This document shows, piece by piece, positions 7,415-13,260 of a stretch of DNA of 15,930 nucleotides; position 1 is the first letter of the stretch, and every line of letters begins with the position of its first letter. Origin of the DNA: Pseudomonadota bacterium (GTDB lineage: Bacteria > Pseudomonadota > Gammaproteobacteria > Burkholderiales > Burkholderiaceae_B); contig JAEWFK010000010.1 in the NCBI GenBank assembly GCA_023388835.1, forward strand, positions 1 through 15,930, read 5' to 3'. Under the pieces are notes generated by a model. It was not told where the DNA came from and did no database searches. It saw only the letters and a list, made by a program, of their open reading frames with translations. A program made the translations under genes and the position numbers.

Positions 7415-7458
7415 AGGGGTCGGAGCACGATTTCGGCAGAAATCGGTCTCCGACCCCT
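7415..7458. terminator. Strong bidirectional terminator hairpin between ppsA and smpB
   Basis: AGGGGTCGGAG (7415-7425) pairs perfectly with CTCCGACCCCT (7448-7458). Inside, after a 2x2 internal loop, CGATTTC (7428-7434) pairs with GAAATCG (7439-7445) around a GGCA loop. On the plus strand the run of T at 7458-7460 follows. On the minus strand the stem is followed by ATCTTTTC. It therefore suits both converging genes, ppsA and smpB. Confidence 0.85.
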
Positions 7459-7501
7459 TTGTCACGATTTCACTTCAGGAAATCGCGGGCTGACCCCTTC
7501 G
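7428..7501. repeat. Degenerate tandem repeat after ppsA
   Basis: Two units share CACGATTTC, a loop, GAAATCG, six unmatched bases and GACCCCTT, then one variable base and G. Unit 1 runs over 7428-7461 as part of the terminator. Unit 2 covers 7465-7501. GAAATCG recurs 40 bp apart (7439 and 7479) and the six-base spacing to GACCCCTT is identical, so a partial duplication of the terminator element is likely. The left GGGGTC arm is missing from unit 2. Confidence 0.6.
7465..7485. other. Second hairpin after ppsA
   Basis: CGATTTC (7465-7471) and GAAATCG (7479-7485) form a perfect 7-bp stem around a 7-nt loop. The stem sequence equals the inner stem of the upstream terminator. It is probably a reduced copy of the same element. 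Confidence 0.6.
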
Positions 7502-7516
7502 GTTTAAAAATCGAAG
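7497..7516. other. Third hairpin, near the smpB 3' end
   Basis: CTTCG (7497-7501) pairs with CGAAG (7512-7516). The stem extends inward through a G-T wobble and two A-T pairs, leaving a 4-nt A/T loop. It lies 17 bp past the smpB stop as read on the minus strand and could protect the 3' end or help terminate smpB. Confidence 0.45.
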
Positions 7517-7533
7517 CGGAGGCGCGGGTTCAT

Positions 7534-8001
7534 TCAGTCACCGGCACGCTTATTGCGGACATCATGTTTCATGAGGCGTTCTCGCTCGCGGGCCCAGTCC
7601 TTATCGCGAGCGGTATCGCGTTTGTCGTGCAGTTTTTTACCGCGGCCTAGGCCGAAGTCGAGTTTGATGCGGCCGCTCTTGTAATGCAGGTTGAGCGGCA
7701 CGAGCGTGTAGCCGCGTTGTTCCGTCTTGCCGATGAGCTTTTTGATTTCTTCAGCGTGCAGCAACAACTTGCGGGTACGGGTGGCTTCAGGGCGGATATG
7801 GGTCGAAGCCGTCGGCAAAGGGCTGACATGCATGCCGATGATGAAGATCTCGCCGTTGCGTACGATGACGTAGCTTTCCTTAAGCTGCACGTGACCCGCA
7901 CGGATGGCCTTCACTTCCCATCCTTCGAGGACAAGCCCGGCTTCGTAGCGTTCCTCGATGAAGTAGTCGTGTGTGGCTTTGCGGTTGTCGACAATGCTCA
8001 T
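7534..8001 (-). CDS. smpB: SsrA-binding protein SmpB
   Basis: SmpB binds tmRNA and brings it to stalled ribosomes for trans-translation and tagging of incomplete proteins. The 155-residue protein has the usual length. It opens with the N-terminal core NRKATHDYFIEERYEAGLVL (6-25), continues with GWEVKAIRAG (27-36) in the OB-fold, and ends in the basic tail around GRGKKLHDKRDTARDKDW (119-136), which folds into the decoding centre. The tmRNA gene itself is not in the window. The gene diverges from ratA across a 62-bp gap, a common arrangement in betaproteobacteria. No Shine-Dalgarno precedes the ATG at 8001. Confidence 0.97.
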   Translation of the reverse strand: MSIVDNRKATHDYFIEERYEAGLVLEGWEVKAIRAGHVQLKESYVIVRNGEIFIIGMHVSPLPTASTHIRPEATRTRKLLLHAEEIKKLIGKTEQRGYTLVPLNLHYKSGRIKLDFGLGRGKKLHDKRDTARDKDWARERERLMKHDVRNKRAGD

Positions 8002-8020
8002 GAACGTATATTCTTGCAGA

Positions 8021-8030
8021 CGGTAAAATC
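8021..8030 (+). promoter_or_regulatory. Candidate -10 region for ratA-rnfH
   Basis: CGGTAAAATC holds the hexamer TAAAAT at 8024-8029 in the smpB-ratA divergent gap. Transcription would start near 8036, about 28 nt before the ratA ATG. The -35 position falls on the smpB start region and matches the consensus poorly. The near match to 4842-4851 before ppsA is the main support. Confidence 0.4.
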
Positions 8031-8063
8031 AGAACATTCCATTCTATCCATTAACCCGTATCG

Positions 8064-8498
8064 ATGCACTCCGTACAGCGTTCCGTTCTTGTCCCGTACA
8101 GCAATAAGCAGATGTTCGATCTGGTGGCCGATGTCGCGCGCTACCCCGACTTCATGCCCTGGTGCGGGGGAACCGTTGTGCATCGGCATGACGAACGTGG
8201 CATGGAAGCCTCCATCACGATCAGCATTGCCGGCTTGAAGCAGACCTTCACGACCCGCAATGACCATGAATATCCCCGGCTCATCACTTTTCATCTCGTG
8301 GACGGTCCGTTTTCCGAGCTGACCGGCACGTGGGAATTCAACGAGTTGGCGCCAGACGCATGCAAGGTGATCTACACCATGCGCTACGCGTTCTCCAGCC
8401 GTGCCCTGGAAGCGGTGGTCGGGCCGATCTTCAATCGCATCGCCACCAGCTTCATCGATTCTTTCACCCAGAGGGCCCAGGCGGTCTATGGTGGTTGA
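8064..8498 (+). CDS. ratA: RatA-like START/COQ10-family lipid-binding protein
   Basis: The 144-residue product belongs to the polyketide-cyclase/START-like family that includes E. coli RatA and mitochondrial COQ10. The signature VADVARYPDFMPWC is at 21-34, GTWEFNEL at 88-95, and the C-terminal helix ALEAVVGPIFNRIATSFIDSF at 114-134 would close the hydrophobic pocket. RatA was described as blocking 70S ribosome assembly, while COQ10 relatives bind quinone or its precursors. The sequence cannot decide between these roles. Position next to smpB and overlap with rnfH match the conserved trio. No clear Shine-Dalgarno is seen. Confidence 0.9.
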   Translation: MHSVQRSVLVPYSNKQMFDLVADVARYPDFMPWCGGTVVHRHDERGMEASITISIAGLKQTFTTRNDHEYPRLITFHLVDGPFSELTGTWEFNELAPDACKVIYTMRYAFSSRALEAVVGPIFNRIATSFIDSFTQRAQAVYGG

Positions 8499-8814
8499 GT
8501 CCGGCGGCACCCTGCAGGTGGAAGTCTGCTACGCAAGCCCCGATGCCATTTGGCGCCGCTGCGTTCAACTGTGCGTGGGCGATACGGTGGAAGACGCTAT
8601 CCGGATGAGCGGGCTGCTGCGAAGCTTTCCGGAGTTCATCCATGCCCCGCCTGCGCTAGGCGTGTTCGGACGAGCGTGCTCACTTCAGCAAGTGCTCCAG
8701 CCCGGCGACCGCGTGGAAGTCTACCGACCGCTCGTCTTCGATCCCATGGAATCGCGGCGCAGGCGGGCGCGCCATCGAGAACGCCGCGCCGCCTCGAAAT
8801 TGTCGGCAACATGA
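8488..8814 (+). CDS. rnfH: RnfH/UPF0125 family protein (RatB-like)
   Basis: This is a small beta-grasp (ubiquitin-like) protein of unsettled function, often encoded after ratA and sometimes called RatB. The 108-residue frame shows VEVCYASPDA (11-20), the GVFGRACSL stretch (58-66), and the conserved end GDRVEVYRPLVFDP (73-86), followed by the basic tail RRRRARHRERR. An ATG at 8488 overlaps the ratA end by 11 bp and gives the usual N-terminus. A longer upstream frame exists but would lie deep inside ratA. A toxin-antitoxin role with ratA has been suggested by the naming, but nothing in the sequence supports it directly. Confidence 0.88.
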   Translation: MVVESGGTLQVEVCYASPDAIWRRCVQLCVGDTVEDAIRMSGLLRSFPEFIHAPPALGVFGRACSLQQVLQPGDRVEVYRPLVFDPMESRRRRARHRERRAASKLSAT

Positions 8815-8867
8815 CAGCCAGGGCAGGCAGGGCGCGCTAAGGTGGGATGAAACCAGAATAGAACCAC

Positions 8868-8874
8868 AAGGAGA
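8868..8874 (+). promoter_or_regulatory. Ribosome-binding site of the acyl-CoA dehydrogenase gene
   Basis: AAGGAGA lies 7 nt before the ATG at 8882. It is a near-consensus Shine-Dalgarno and fixes the start. In the rest of the 67-bp gap after rnfH (8815-8881) I see no convincing promoter or terminator. Confidence 0.8.
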
Positions 8875-8881
8875 CAGCACC

Positions 8882-10036
8882 ATGGATTTTCGTCTAAGCG
8901 ACGAACAGCTTGCCTTCGCCGAGGCGGCCCGGGAATTTGCAGAGGGCGAACTGGCCCCGAACGCCGCCCGTTGGGACGCCGAATCCATCTTCCCGCGCGA
9001 AGCATTTCAACGCGCAGGTGAACTGGGTTTCTGCGCCATGTACGCCCCGGAATCGATTGGGGGCCTGGGCTTGCCCCGCTTCGATGCCACCCTCGTCTTC
9101 GAGGAAATGGCGGCGCACGATCCTTCCACTACGGCCTTCCTCACCATCCACAACATGGCAGCCTGGATGGTGGGAACCTGGGCCACAGAAAGCGTGCGCA
9201 ATGAATGGGGCCCCTTGCTCGCTTCCGGCGAGAAGCTGGCCTCGTATTGCCTGACCGAGCCGGGCGCCGGGTCCGATGCAGGGTCGCTGCAGACGCGGGC
9301 CGAGCGCCGTGGCGGTCACTATCTTCTTAACGGCTCCAAGGCTTTCATATCAGGCGGGGGGGACACCGACCTGCTTGTCGTCATGGCTCGTACGGGCGAC
9401 GCCGGGCCGCGTGGCGTCTCGGCTTTCGTGGTGCCGGCCGACACGCCGGGCATCAGCTATGGCCGGAAAGAAGAAAAAATGGGCTGGAACAGTCAGTCGA
9501 CTCGTCCGATTACCTTCGAAAACGTCGAAGTGCCCGCCGAAAACTTGCTAGGCGAGGAAGGGCAGGGCTTTGTTTTCGCAATGAAAGGGCTGGACGGCGG
9601 CCGCATCAACATCGCGACCTGCTCGGTGGGCGCGGCCCAAGGCGCCTATGACGCTGCCCGGCGCTACATGGGTGAACGAGAACAGTTTTCCCAGCCGCTG
9701 ACTGCCTTTCAGGCTCTCCAGTTCAAGCTCGCCGACATGCTCACGCATATTGTCGCCTCCCGCCAGATGGTCCGTCTTGCTGCGGGTATGCTGGATACCC
9801 AGAATCCTCAAGCCAGCGTATATTGCGCAATGGCCAAGCGCCTGGCGACCGATCTCGGCTTCCAGGTGTGCCTGGATGCGCAGCAGCTGCACGGCGGGTA
9901 TGGGTATCTGAAGGACTACCCTCTGGAACGGCTGGTACGCGACACGCGGGTCCACCAGATCCTGGAAGGAACCAACGAGATCATGCGCGTCATCATTGCG
10001 CGCCAAATCATAGACAAAGGAGTCGACATCAGATGA
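8882..10036 (+). CDS. Acyl-CoA dehydrogenase, probably isobutyryl-CoA dehydrogenase
   Basis: This FAD enzyme introduces a 2,3 double bond into an acyl-CoA and passes electrons to ETF. The 384-residue protein has the complete family layout: N-terminal helical domain (1-118), middle beta domain with YCLTEPGAGSDAGS (122-135), and C-terminal helical domain with EREQFSQPL (266-273) and QQLHGGYGYLKDYPLER (334-350). The catalytic base is Glu362 in LEGTNEI. Substrate choice is inferred from context: the following genes encode a 3-hydroxyisobutyryl-CoA hydrolase-like protein and MmsB, so isobutyryl-CoA (the valine route) is the best guess. A short-chain or 2-methylbutyryl-CoA substrate is also possible. 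Its stop overlaps the next start by 4 bp. Confidence 0.93.
   Translation: MDFRLSDEQLAFAEAAREFAEGELAPNAARWDAESIFPREAFQRAGELGFCAMYAPESIGGLGLPRFDATLVFEEMAAHDPSTTAFLTIHNMAAWMVGTWATESVRNEWGPLLASGEKLASYCLTEPGAGSDAGSLQTRAERRGGHYLLNGSKAFISGGGDTDLLVVMARTGDAGPRGVSAFVVPADTPGISYGRKEEKMGWNSQSTRPITFENVEVPAENLLGEEGQGFVFAMKGLDGGRINIATCSVGAAQGAYDAARRYMGEREQFSQPLTAFQALQFKLADMLTHIVASRQMVRLAAGMLDTQNPQASVYCAMAKRLATDLGFQVCLDAQQLHGGYGYLKDYPLERLVRDTRVHQILEGTNEIMRVIIARQIIDKGVDIR
10016..10022 (+). promoter_or_regulatory. Ribosome-binding site of the hydrolase gene
   Basis: AAAGGAG inside the last codons of the acyl-CoA dehydrogenase gene lies 10 nt before the ATG at 10033. It supports that start over longer upstream versions of the frame. 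Confidence 0.75.
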
Positions 10037-11160
10037 GTGAGGCAGTGTTGTTCGAAGTCATGACGACGGGGCGCCTGCAGGTTGGCGTCGCCACGCTGAA
10101 TTCCCCCCGCACGCTGAACGGGCTTTCCTTGCCGATGTGCGAACTGTTGCACGATAAGCTGCTGGCCTGGGCAAACGACCCATCCATCGCTTTCGTGATC
10201 CTGGCGGGGGCGGGCGAGAAGGCCTTTTGCGCCGGCGGCGACCTTCATGGCATCTATGAGTCAATCCTGAACAACGAAACGGGACACGCCTGGGACAACG
10301 CCTACACGCGCCGTTTCTTCGATGTCGAATACCGCCTCGACTACCTCATCCACGACTACCCTAAGCCTGTCGTCTGTTGGGGCAACGGCATTGTCATGGG
10401 CGGCGGGGTCGGTCTCATGATGGGTGCCAGCCACCGCGTCGTGAGTGAAACCACGCGCTTCGCGATGCCGGAAATCACAATCGGCCTGTTTCCCGACGTG
10501 GGCGGCACCTGGATGCTCAGCCGGCTCCCAGGCGGCACGGGCCGCTTTCTGGCGCTCACGGGTGCGCAGCTTGGCGCGGCCGATTGCCTTTTCCTGGGGC
10601 TGGCCGACCGCGCGATGGAATCCGCACGCTGGCCAGAATTCCTTGCGTCCGTACGCGGGGCGTCCTGGCATGATGACTCCGACGAGAATGCCGCCGCTCT
10701 CGATCGCCTGCTGGCCAACCTGGCCATGCCGATCGCTGACGCCGGTGCGTTGCAGCAGCATTACGGTGAAATACGCGAGGCCTGCGACGGACACGACTTC
10801 GAAGCGGTCTGCACGGCGCTGGCCGGCTTTGCAAACCACACCGACCCCTGGCTGCAGAAGGCGGCCGCCACCTTTGCCAAGGGCTCGCCCGGCTCTGCGC
10901 GTCTGTCCTTCACTTTGCTCGAACGCGCACGGCTGCTGTCGCTTGCCGACGTCTTTCGCCAGGAATACATCGCCTCGCTGCATGCGGGCGTGCAGGGCGA
11001 TCTTCAGGAAGGCATACGTGCGCTGCTGATCGACAAGGACAAGAATCCGCAGTGGAAGCCTGCCACGCTGCAAGAGGCCACACCCGCCTGGGTGGAGCGT
11101 TTCTTTGAGGCGCCTTGGCCCGTGGGCGAACAGCATCCGCTCGAAGATCTGGGCCGCTGA
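10033..11160 (+). CDS. 3-hydroxyisobutyryl-CoA hydrolase-like protein (ECH_2, crotonase fold)
   Basis: The protein has the crotonase fold. In valine catabolism this type frees 3-hydroxyisobutyrate from its CoA ester. The 375 residues fit bacterial HIBCH proteins and exceed the roughly 260 of simple enoyl-CoA hydratases. The oxyanion-hole regions are AFCAGGDLHGIY (64-75) and GNGIVMGGGVGLMMG (117-131). The hydrolase signature MPEITIGLFPDVGGTWMLSRLPG spans 145-167, with Glu147 and Asp155 eight residues apart as in human Glu169/Asp177. A start inside the preceding gene was rejected because the ATG at 10033 has a Shine-Dalgarno and makes an ATGA overlap. Many databases label such proteins simply enoyl-CoA hydratase/isomerase. 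Confidence 0.9.
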   Translation: MSEAVLFEVMTTGRLQVGVATLNSPRTLNGLSLPMCELLHDKLLAWANDPSIAFVILAGAGEKAFCAGGDLHGIYESILNNETGHAWDNAYTRRFFDVEYRLDYLIHDYPKPVVCWGNGIVMGGGVGLMMGASHRVVSETTRFAMPEITIGLFPDVGGTWMLSRLPGGTGRFLALTGAQLGAADCLFLGLADRAMESARWPEFLASVRGASWHDDSDENAAALDRLLANLAMPIADAGALQQHYGEIREACDGHDFEAVCTALAGFANHTDPWLQKAAATFAKGSPGSARLSFTLLERARLLSLADVFRQEYIASLHAGVQGDLQEGIRALLIDKDKNPQWKPATLQEATPAWVERFFEAPWPVGEQHPLEDLGR

Positions 11161-11197
11161 CTACATCCCGATCGACACCCCATACTCAAACAATGAC

Positions 11198-11204
11198 AGG
11201 AGAG
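11198..11204 (+). promoter_or_regulatory. Ribosome-binding site of mmsB
   Basis: AGGAGAG lies 5 nt before the ATG at 11210. It confirms this start rather than an upstream ATG in the same frame inside the preceding gene. Confidence 0.8.
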
Positions 11205-11209
11205 AGACA

Positions 11210-12100
11210 ATGAGTCGTATAGCCTTTATCGGCCTGGGCAACATGGGCAGCCCGATGGCGCAGAATCTGATCAAGGCGGGTCACGAGTTGACCGTCTTCG
11301 ATCTGGCGCCTGCCGCGATTCAGACACTGAAGGACGCCGGGGCCAAAAGCGCGGACTCAGCCTCGCAATGCGTGCAGGGCGCGGAAGTTGTGGTAACCAT
11401 GCTGCCGGCCAGCCGGCATGTGGAAGGCCTGTACCTGGGCGACGACGGGCTGCTGCAACATATTGCTCCCGACACGCTGGTGCTGGAATGCAGCACCATT
11501 GCGCCCGAGTCTGCACGTAAAGTAGCCGAAGCCGCGCGCGAGCGTGGAGTGCGCATGCTGGACGCACCGGTATCGGGCGGCACGGGCGGCGCGACGGCGG
11601 GTACGCTGACTTTCATCGTGGGGGGTACGGATTCCGATCTCGAGGCAGCGCGCCCCTACCTTGAAAAAATGGGCAAGAACATCTTCCATGCCGGGGACTC
11701 CGGTGCGGGTCAGGTCGCAAAGATCTGCAACAACATGCTGTTGGGCATATTGATGGCGGGTACGTCCGAGGCCTTGTCCCTTGGCGTGGCCAATGGGCTG
11801 GACGCCAAGGTGCTGTCTGACATCATCGCCAAAAGTTCGGGCCGCAATTGGGCAACGGAACTCTACAATCCCTGGCCCGGCGTGATGCCAAATGTACCGG
11901 CATCGACGGATTACGCGGGCGGCTTTGGCGTCGATCTCATGCTGAAAGACCTCGGCCTTGCCGGCGAGGCGGCCACCCACGTCGGTCTCGCCACTCCGCT
12001 TGGCGAACTGGCGCGCAGCCTGTATTCGCAGCATAGCGCAGACGGTAATGGCGGTCTGGATTTTTCCAGCATCGTCAAGCTTTACCAGCGCGAACAGTAA
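11210..12100 (+). CDS. mmsB: 3-hydroxyisobutyrate dehydrogenase
   Basis: MmsB oxidises 3-hydroxyisobutyrate to methylmalonate semialdehyde with NAD+. The 296-residue beta-hydroxyacid dehydrogenase has the Rossmann motif IGLGNMGSPMAQNL (7-20), Asp31 at the end of the second strand (favouring NAD+ over NADP+), the substrate loop DAPVSGGTGGA (118-128), catalytic Lys171 in GAGQVAKICNN with Asn175 four residues on, and GFGVDLMLKDLGLA (238-251). A 49-bp gap separates it from the hydrolase gene, with no visible terminator, so co-transcription is likely. Its TAA sits inside the left arm of a terminator palindrome shared with ygfZ. The partner gene mmsA is not in the window. Confidence 0.95.
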   Translation: MSRIAFIGLGNMGSPMAQNLIKAGHELTVFDLAPAAIQTLKDAGAKSADSASQCVQGAEVVVTMLPASRHVEGLYLGDDGLLQHIAPDTLVLECSTIAPESARKVAEAARERGVRMLDAPVSGGTGGATAGTLTFIVGGTDSDLEAARPYLEKMGKNIFHAGDSGAGQVAKICNNMLLGILMAGTSEALSLGVANGLDAKVLSDIIAKSSGRNWATELYNPWPGVMPNVPASTDYAGGFGVDLMLKDLGLAGEAATHVGLATPLGELARSLYSQHSADGNGGLDFSSIVKLYQREQ

Positions 12101-12118
12101 AGGCGGACTCGCCTTTAC
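12097..12118. terminator. Bidirectional terminator containing both stop codons of mmsB and ygfZ
   Basis: GTAAAGGCG (12097-12105) and CGCCTTTAC (12110-12118) form a perfect 9-bp stem with a GACT loop. The mmsB stop TAA (12098-12100) is in the left arm and the ygfZ stop (complement of 12115-12117) is in the right arm. T-rich sequence follows on the plus strand. The perfect symmetry suits both converging genes. Confidence 0.75.
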
Positions 12119-13149
12119 TCCTTCATTTCTAGGACATAAGGCAAGGCGTGCAGGCTGATGGCGGGGCCATCAGCCGACAAGGCGCGTAGATCGGCGTGTC
12201 CGATATCACTCAGCGTCGCTTCCATGAAGATCTGCCAGACTGAATTCTCGCCGTCGGTCGTACGGTCGGCGCAGGCAGCGTTGATGATGCGCCCCGCTGG
12301 GGAACCAGGGCGTTGGGCATCGAAGACATCCATACCAGCCTGCAAGCGGGTGCCGGCCGGAAGCCGGCATTGGCCGGGAATTCCGCGGCGTTTCACGGCG
12401 CCGCGGAAATGGGCACGGGCAACGATTTCCTGGCCCGGATAACACCCCTTGGTGAAGCTGACCCCGCCGATCAAGTCGTAATTCAGGCTTTGGGGAATGA
12501 ACAGTTCGACATTTGCCTGTTCCACCCAGCCCAGCCCCGCCTGGATGTCCTCTTCGTACCAGGTTTCACGGCCCAGCAGGGGCAGGTCGAGCTCGTCAGG
12601 CAGGGCGGCCGGGTCCGTGTTGCCGGCCGCGACCAGCCACGATCTCGAGCGGCCATCGGGCCCGCTCGGCGCCGAGATACGGGTGTAAGCGGTGTCGCGA
12701 TTGACCGTCCAGGCAGCGGATTCTGCGGACCAGGCGGGGCCGGCAATCGGTTCTCCACTGGCCGCCGTATTGGGCGTGCCCGCCCCGGCTGCCAGGACGG
12801 CAGGCTGGCTCGCCATGCTCAGACCAAAGATCGGCCGGGGCGTGATCTCCAAGCTGACCTTGGCGCGCAGCACGAACATGCGCAGGCGTTTGAGCAGCGG
12901 CTCGACGAGGTCGGCTTTCACCAGAGCGAGCAAAGGTTGACCAGGTTCACCGTTCTCCCGCCAAAGGATCAGGCTTCCCAACATACGGCCCTTGGGATTG
13001 CAATAGGCGGCCAGACGGGCGTCATCGGGCCCCATGCCGCCGATGTCGTTGCTCAGTTGAGCATGCAGAAACGCGACGGCATCATCACCGTCGATACGCA
13101 GGACCGCGAGGTCATCAAGAAGGGCAAGATAGTCCATGTTGGGTGTCAT
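12115..13149 (-). CDS. ygfZ: YgfZ/GcvT-domain folate-binding protein
   Basis: YgfZ is a tetrahydrofolate-binding relative of the glycine-cleavage T-protein that helps make or repair certain iron-sulfur clusters. The 344-residue product (E. coli 326) has the N-terminal GcvT-like opening with FLHAQLSNDI (27-36) and the hallmark KGCYPGQE at 234-241, with the essential-type Cys236, followed by VARAHFRGAVKRR (243-255). Residues about 115-145 form an Ala/Gly/Pro-rich stretch that may be a linker. The start at 13149 competes with Met5 (13137), and neither has a Shine-Dalgarno. The gene diverges from mltG across 111 bp and converges on mmsB. Confidence 0.93.
   Translation of the reverse strand: MTPNMDYLALLDDLAVLRIDGDDAVAFLHAQLSNDIGGMGPDDARLAAYCNPKGRMLGSLILWRENGEPGQPLLALVKADLVEPLLKRLRMFVLRAKVSLEITPRPIFGLSMASQPAVLAAGAGTPNTAASGEPIAGPAWSAESAAWTVNRDTAYTRISAPSGPDGRSRSWLVAAGNTDPAALPDELDLPLLGRETWYEEDIQAGLGWVEQANVELFIPQSLNYDLIGGVSFTKGCYPGQEIVARAHFRGAVKRRGIPGQCRLPAGTRLQAGMDVFDAQRPGSPAGRIINAACADRTTDGENSVWQIFMEATLSDIGHADLRALSADGPAISLHALPYVLEMKE
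12351..12408. other. Two adjacent perfect inverted repeats inside ygfZ
   Basis: TGCCGGC (12351-12357) pairs with GCCGGCA (12363-12369) around 5 nt. TTCCGCGGCG (12381-12390) pairs with CGCCGCGGAA (12399-12408) around 8 nt. Both lie in coding sequence just after the KGCYPGQE codons of ygfZ. They may be a by-product of GC-rich codons or may shape the mRNA. Confidence 0.45.
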
Positions 13150-13260
13150 AGGCGGTAATTGAATGGCTGAACACAGGGAAGCGTCTGGCGTTTATGATAA
13201 CGGGCTTTGCCTTCGCCGGCGTCCGGTGGCCCGACCACTGCGGCGCTACACTATGGAAAG
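13150..13260. promoter_or_regulatory. Divergent spacer between ygfZ and mltG
   Basis: This 111-bp spacer must hold the start signals for ygfZ (minus) and for the mltG-tmk-holB operon (plus). A plus-strand -10-like TATGAT is at 13193-13198 but no -35 is recognisable at the right distance. CGGGC (13201-13205) and GCCCG (13229-13233) could form a leader stem for mltG. No individual promoter can be assigned with confidence. Confidence 0.35.

Noticed and set aside
7395..7533. tmRNA (ssrA) or another structured RNA gene next to smpB
   Set aside because: The 139 bp are too short for tmRNA, and no tRNA-like acceptor or tag reading frame is present. The hairpins fit terminators or palindromic repeats better.
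7459..7650. 63-codon plus-strand frame between ppsA and smpB
   Set aside because: It starts inside the terminator hairpin and overlaps the smpB 3' end on the other strand. It has no ribosome-binding site and no recognisable product.
8064..8814. ratA-rnfH as a toxin-antitoxin system
   Set aside because: The names suggest it, but both are conserved housekeeping-type families beside smpB. COQ10-like lipid binding is an equally good reading, and nothing local points to a toxin pair.
8815..8881. Promoter for the catabolic cassette
   Set aside because: I checked for sigma-70 and sigma-54 type elements in the 67-bp gap and found no pair with acceptable match and spacing. Only the ribosome-binding site is supported.
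10261..11136. 291-codon minus-strand frame opposite the hydrolase gene
   Set aside because: It is antisense to a protein with full crotonase motifs and is explained by codon bias.
12313..13158. 281-codon plus-strand frame opposite ygfZ
   Set aside because: The YgfZ hallmark motif and length on the minus strand are decisive. The plus-strand product has no known motif.
13207..13260. Upstream TTG start for mltG adding 18 residues
   Set aside because: It would put a polar segment ahead of the membrane anchor. The ATG at 13261 gives the family-typical N-terminus.
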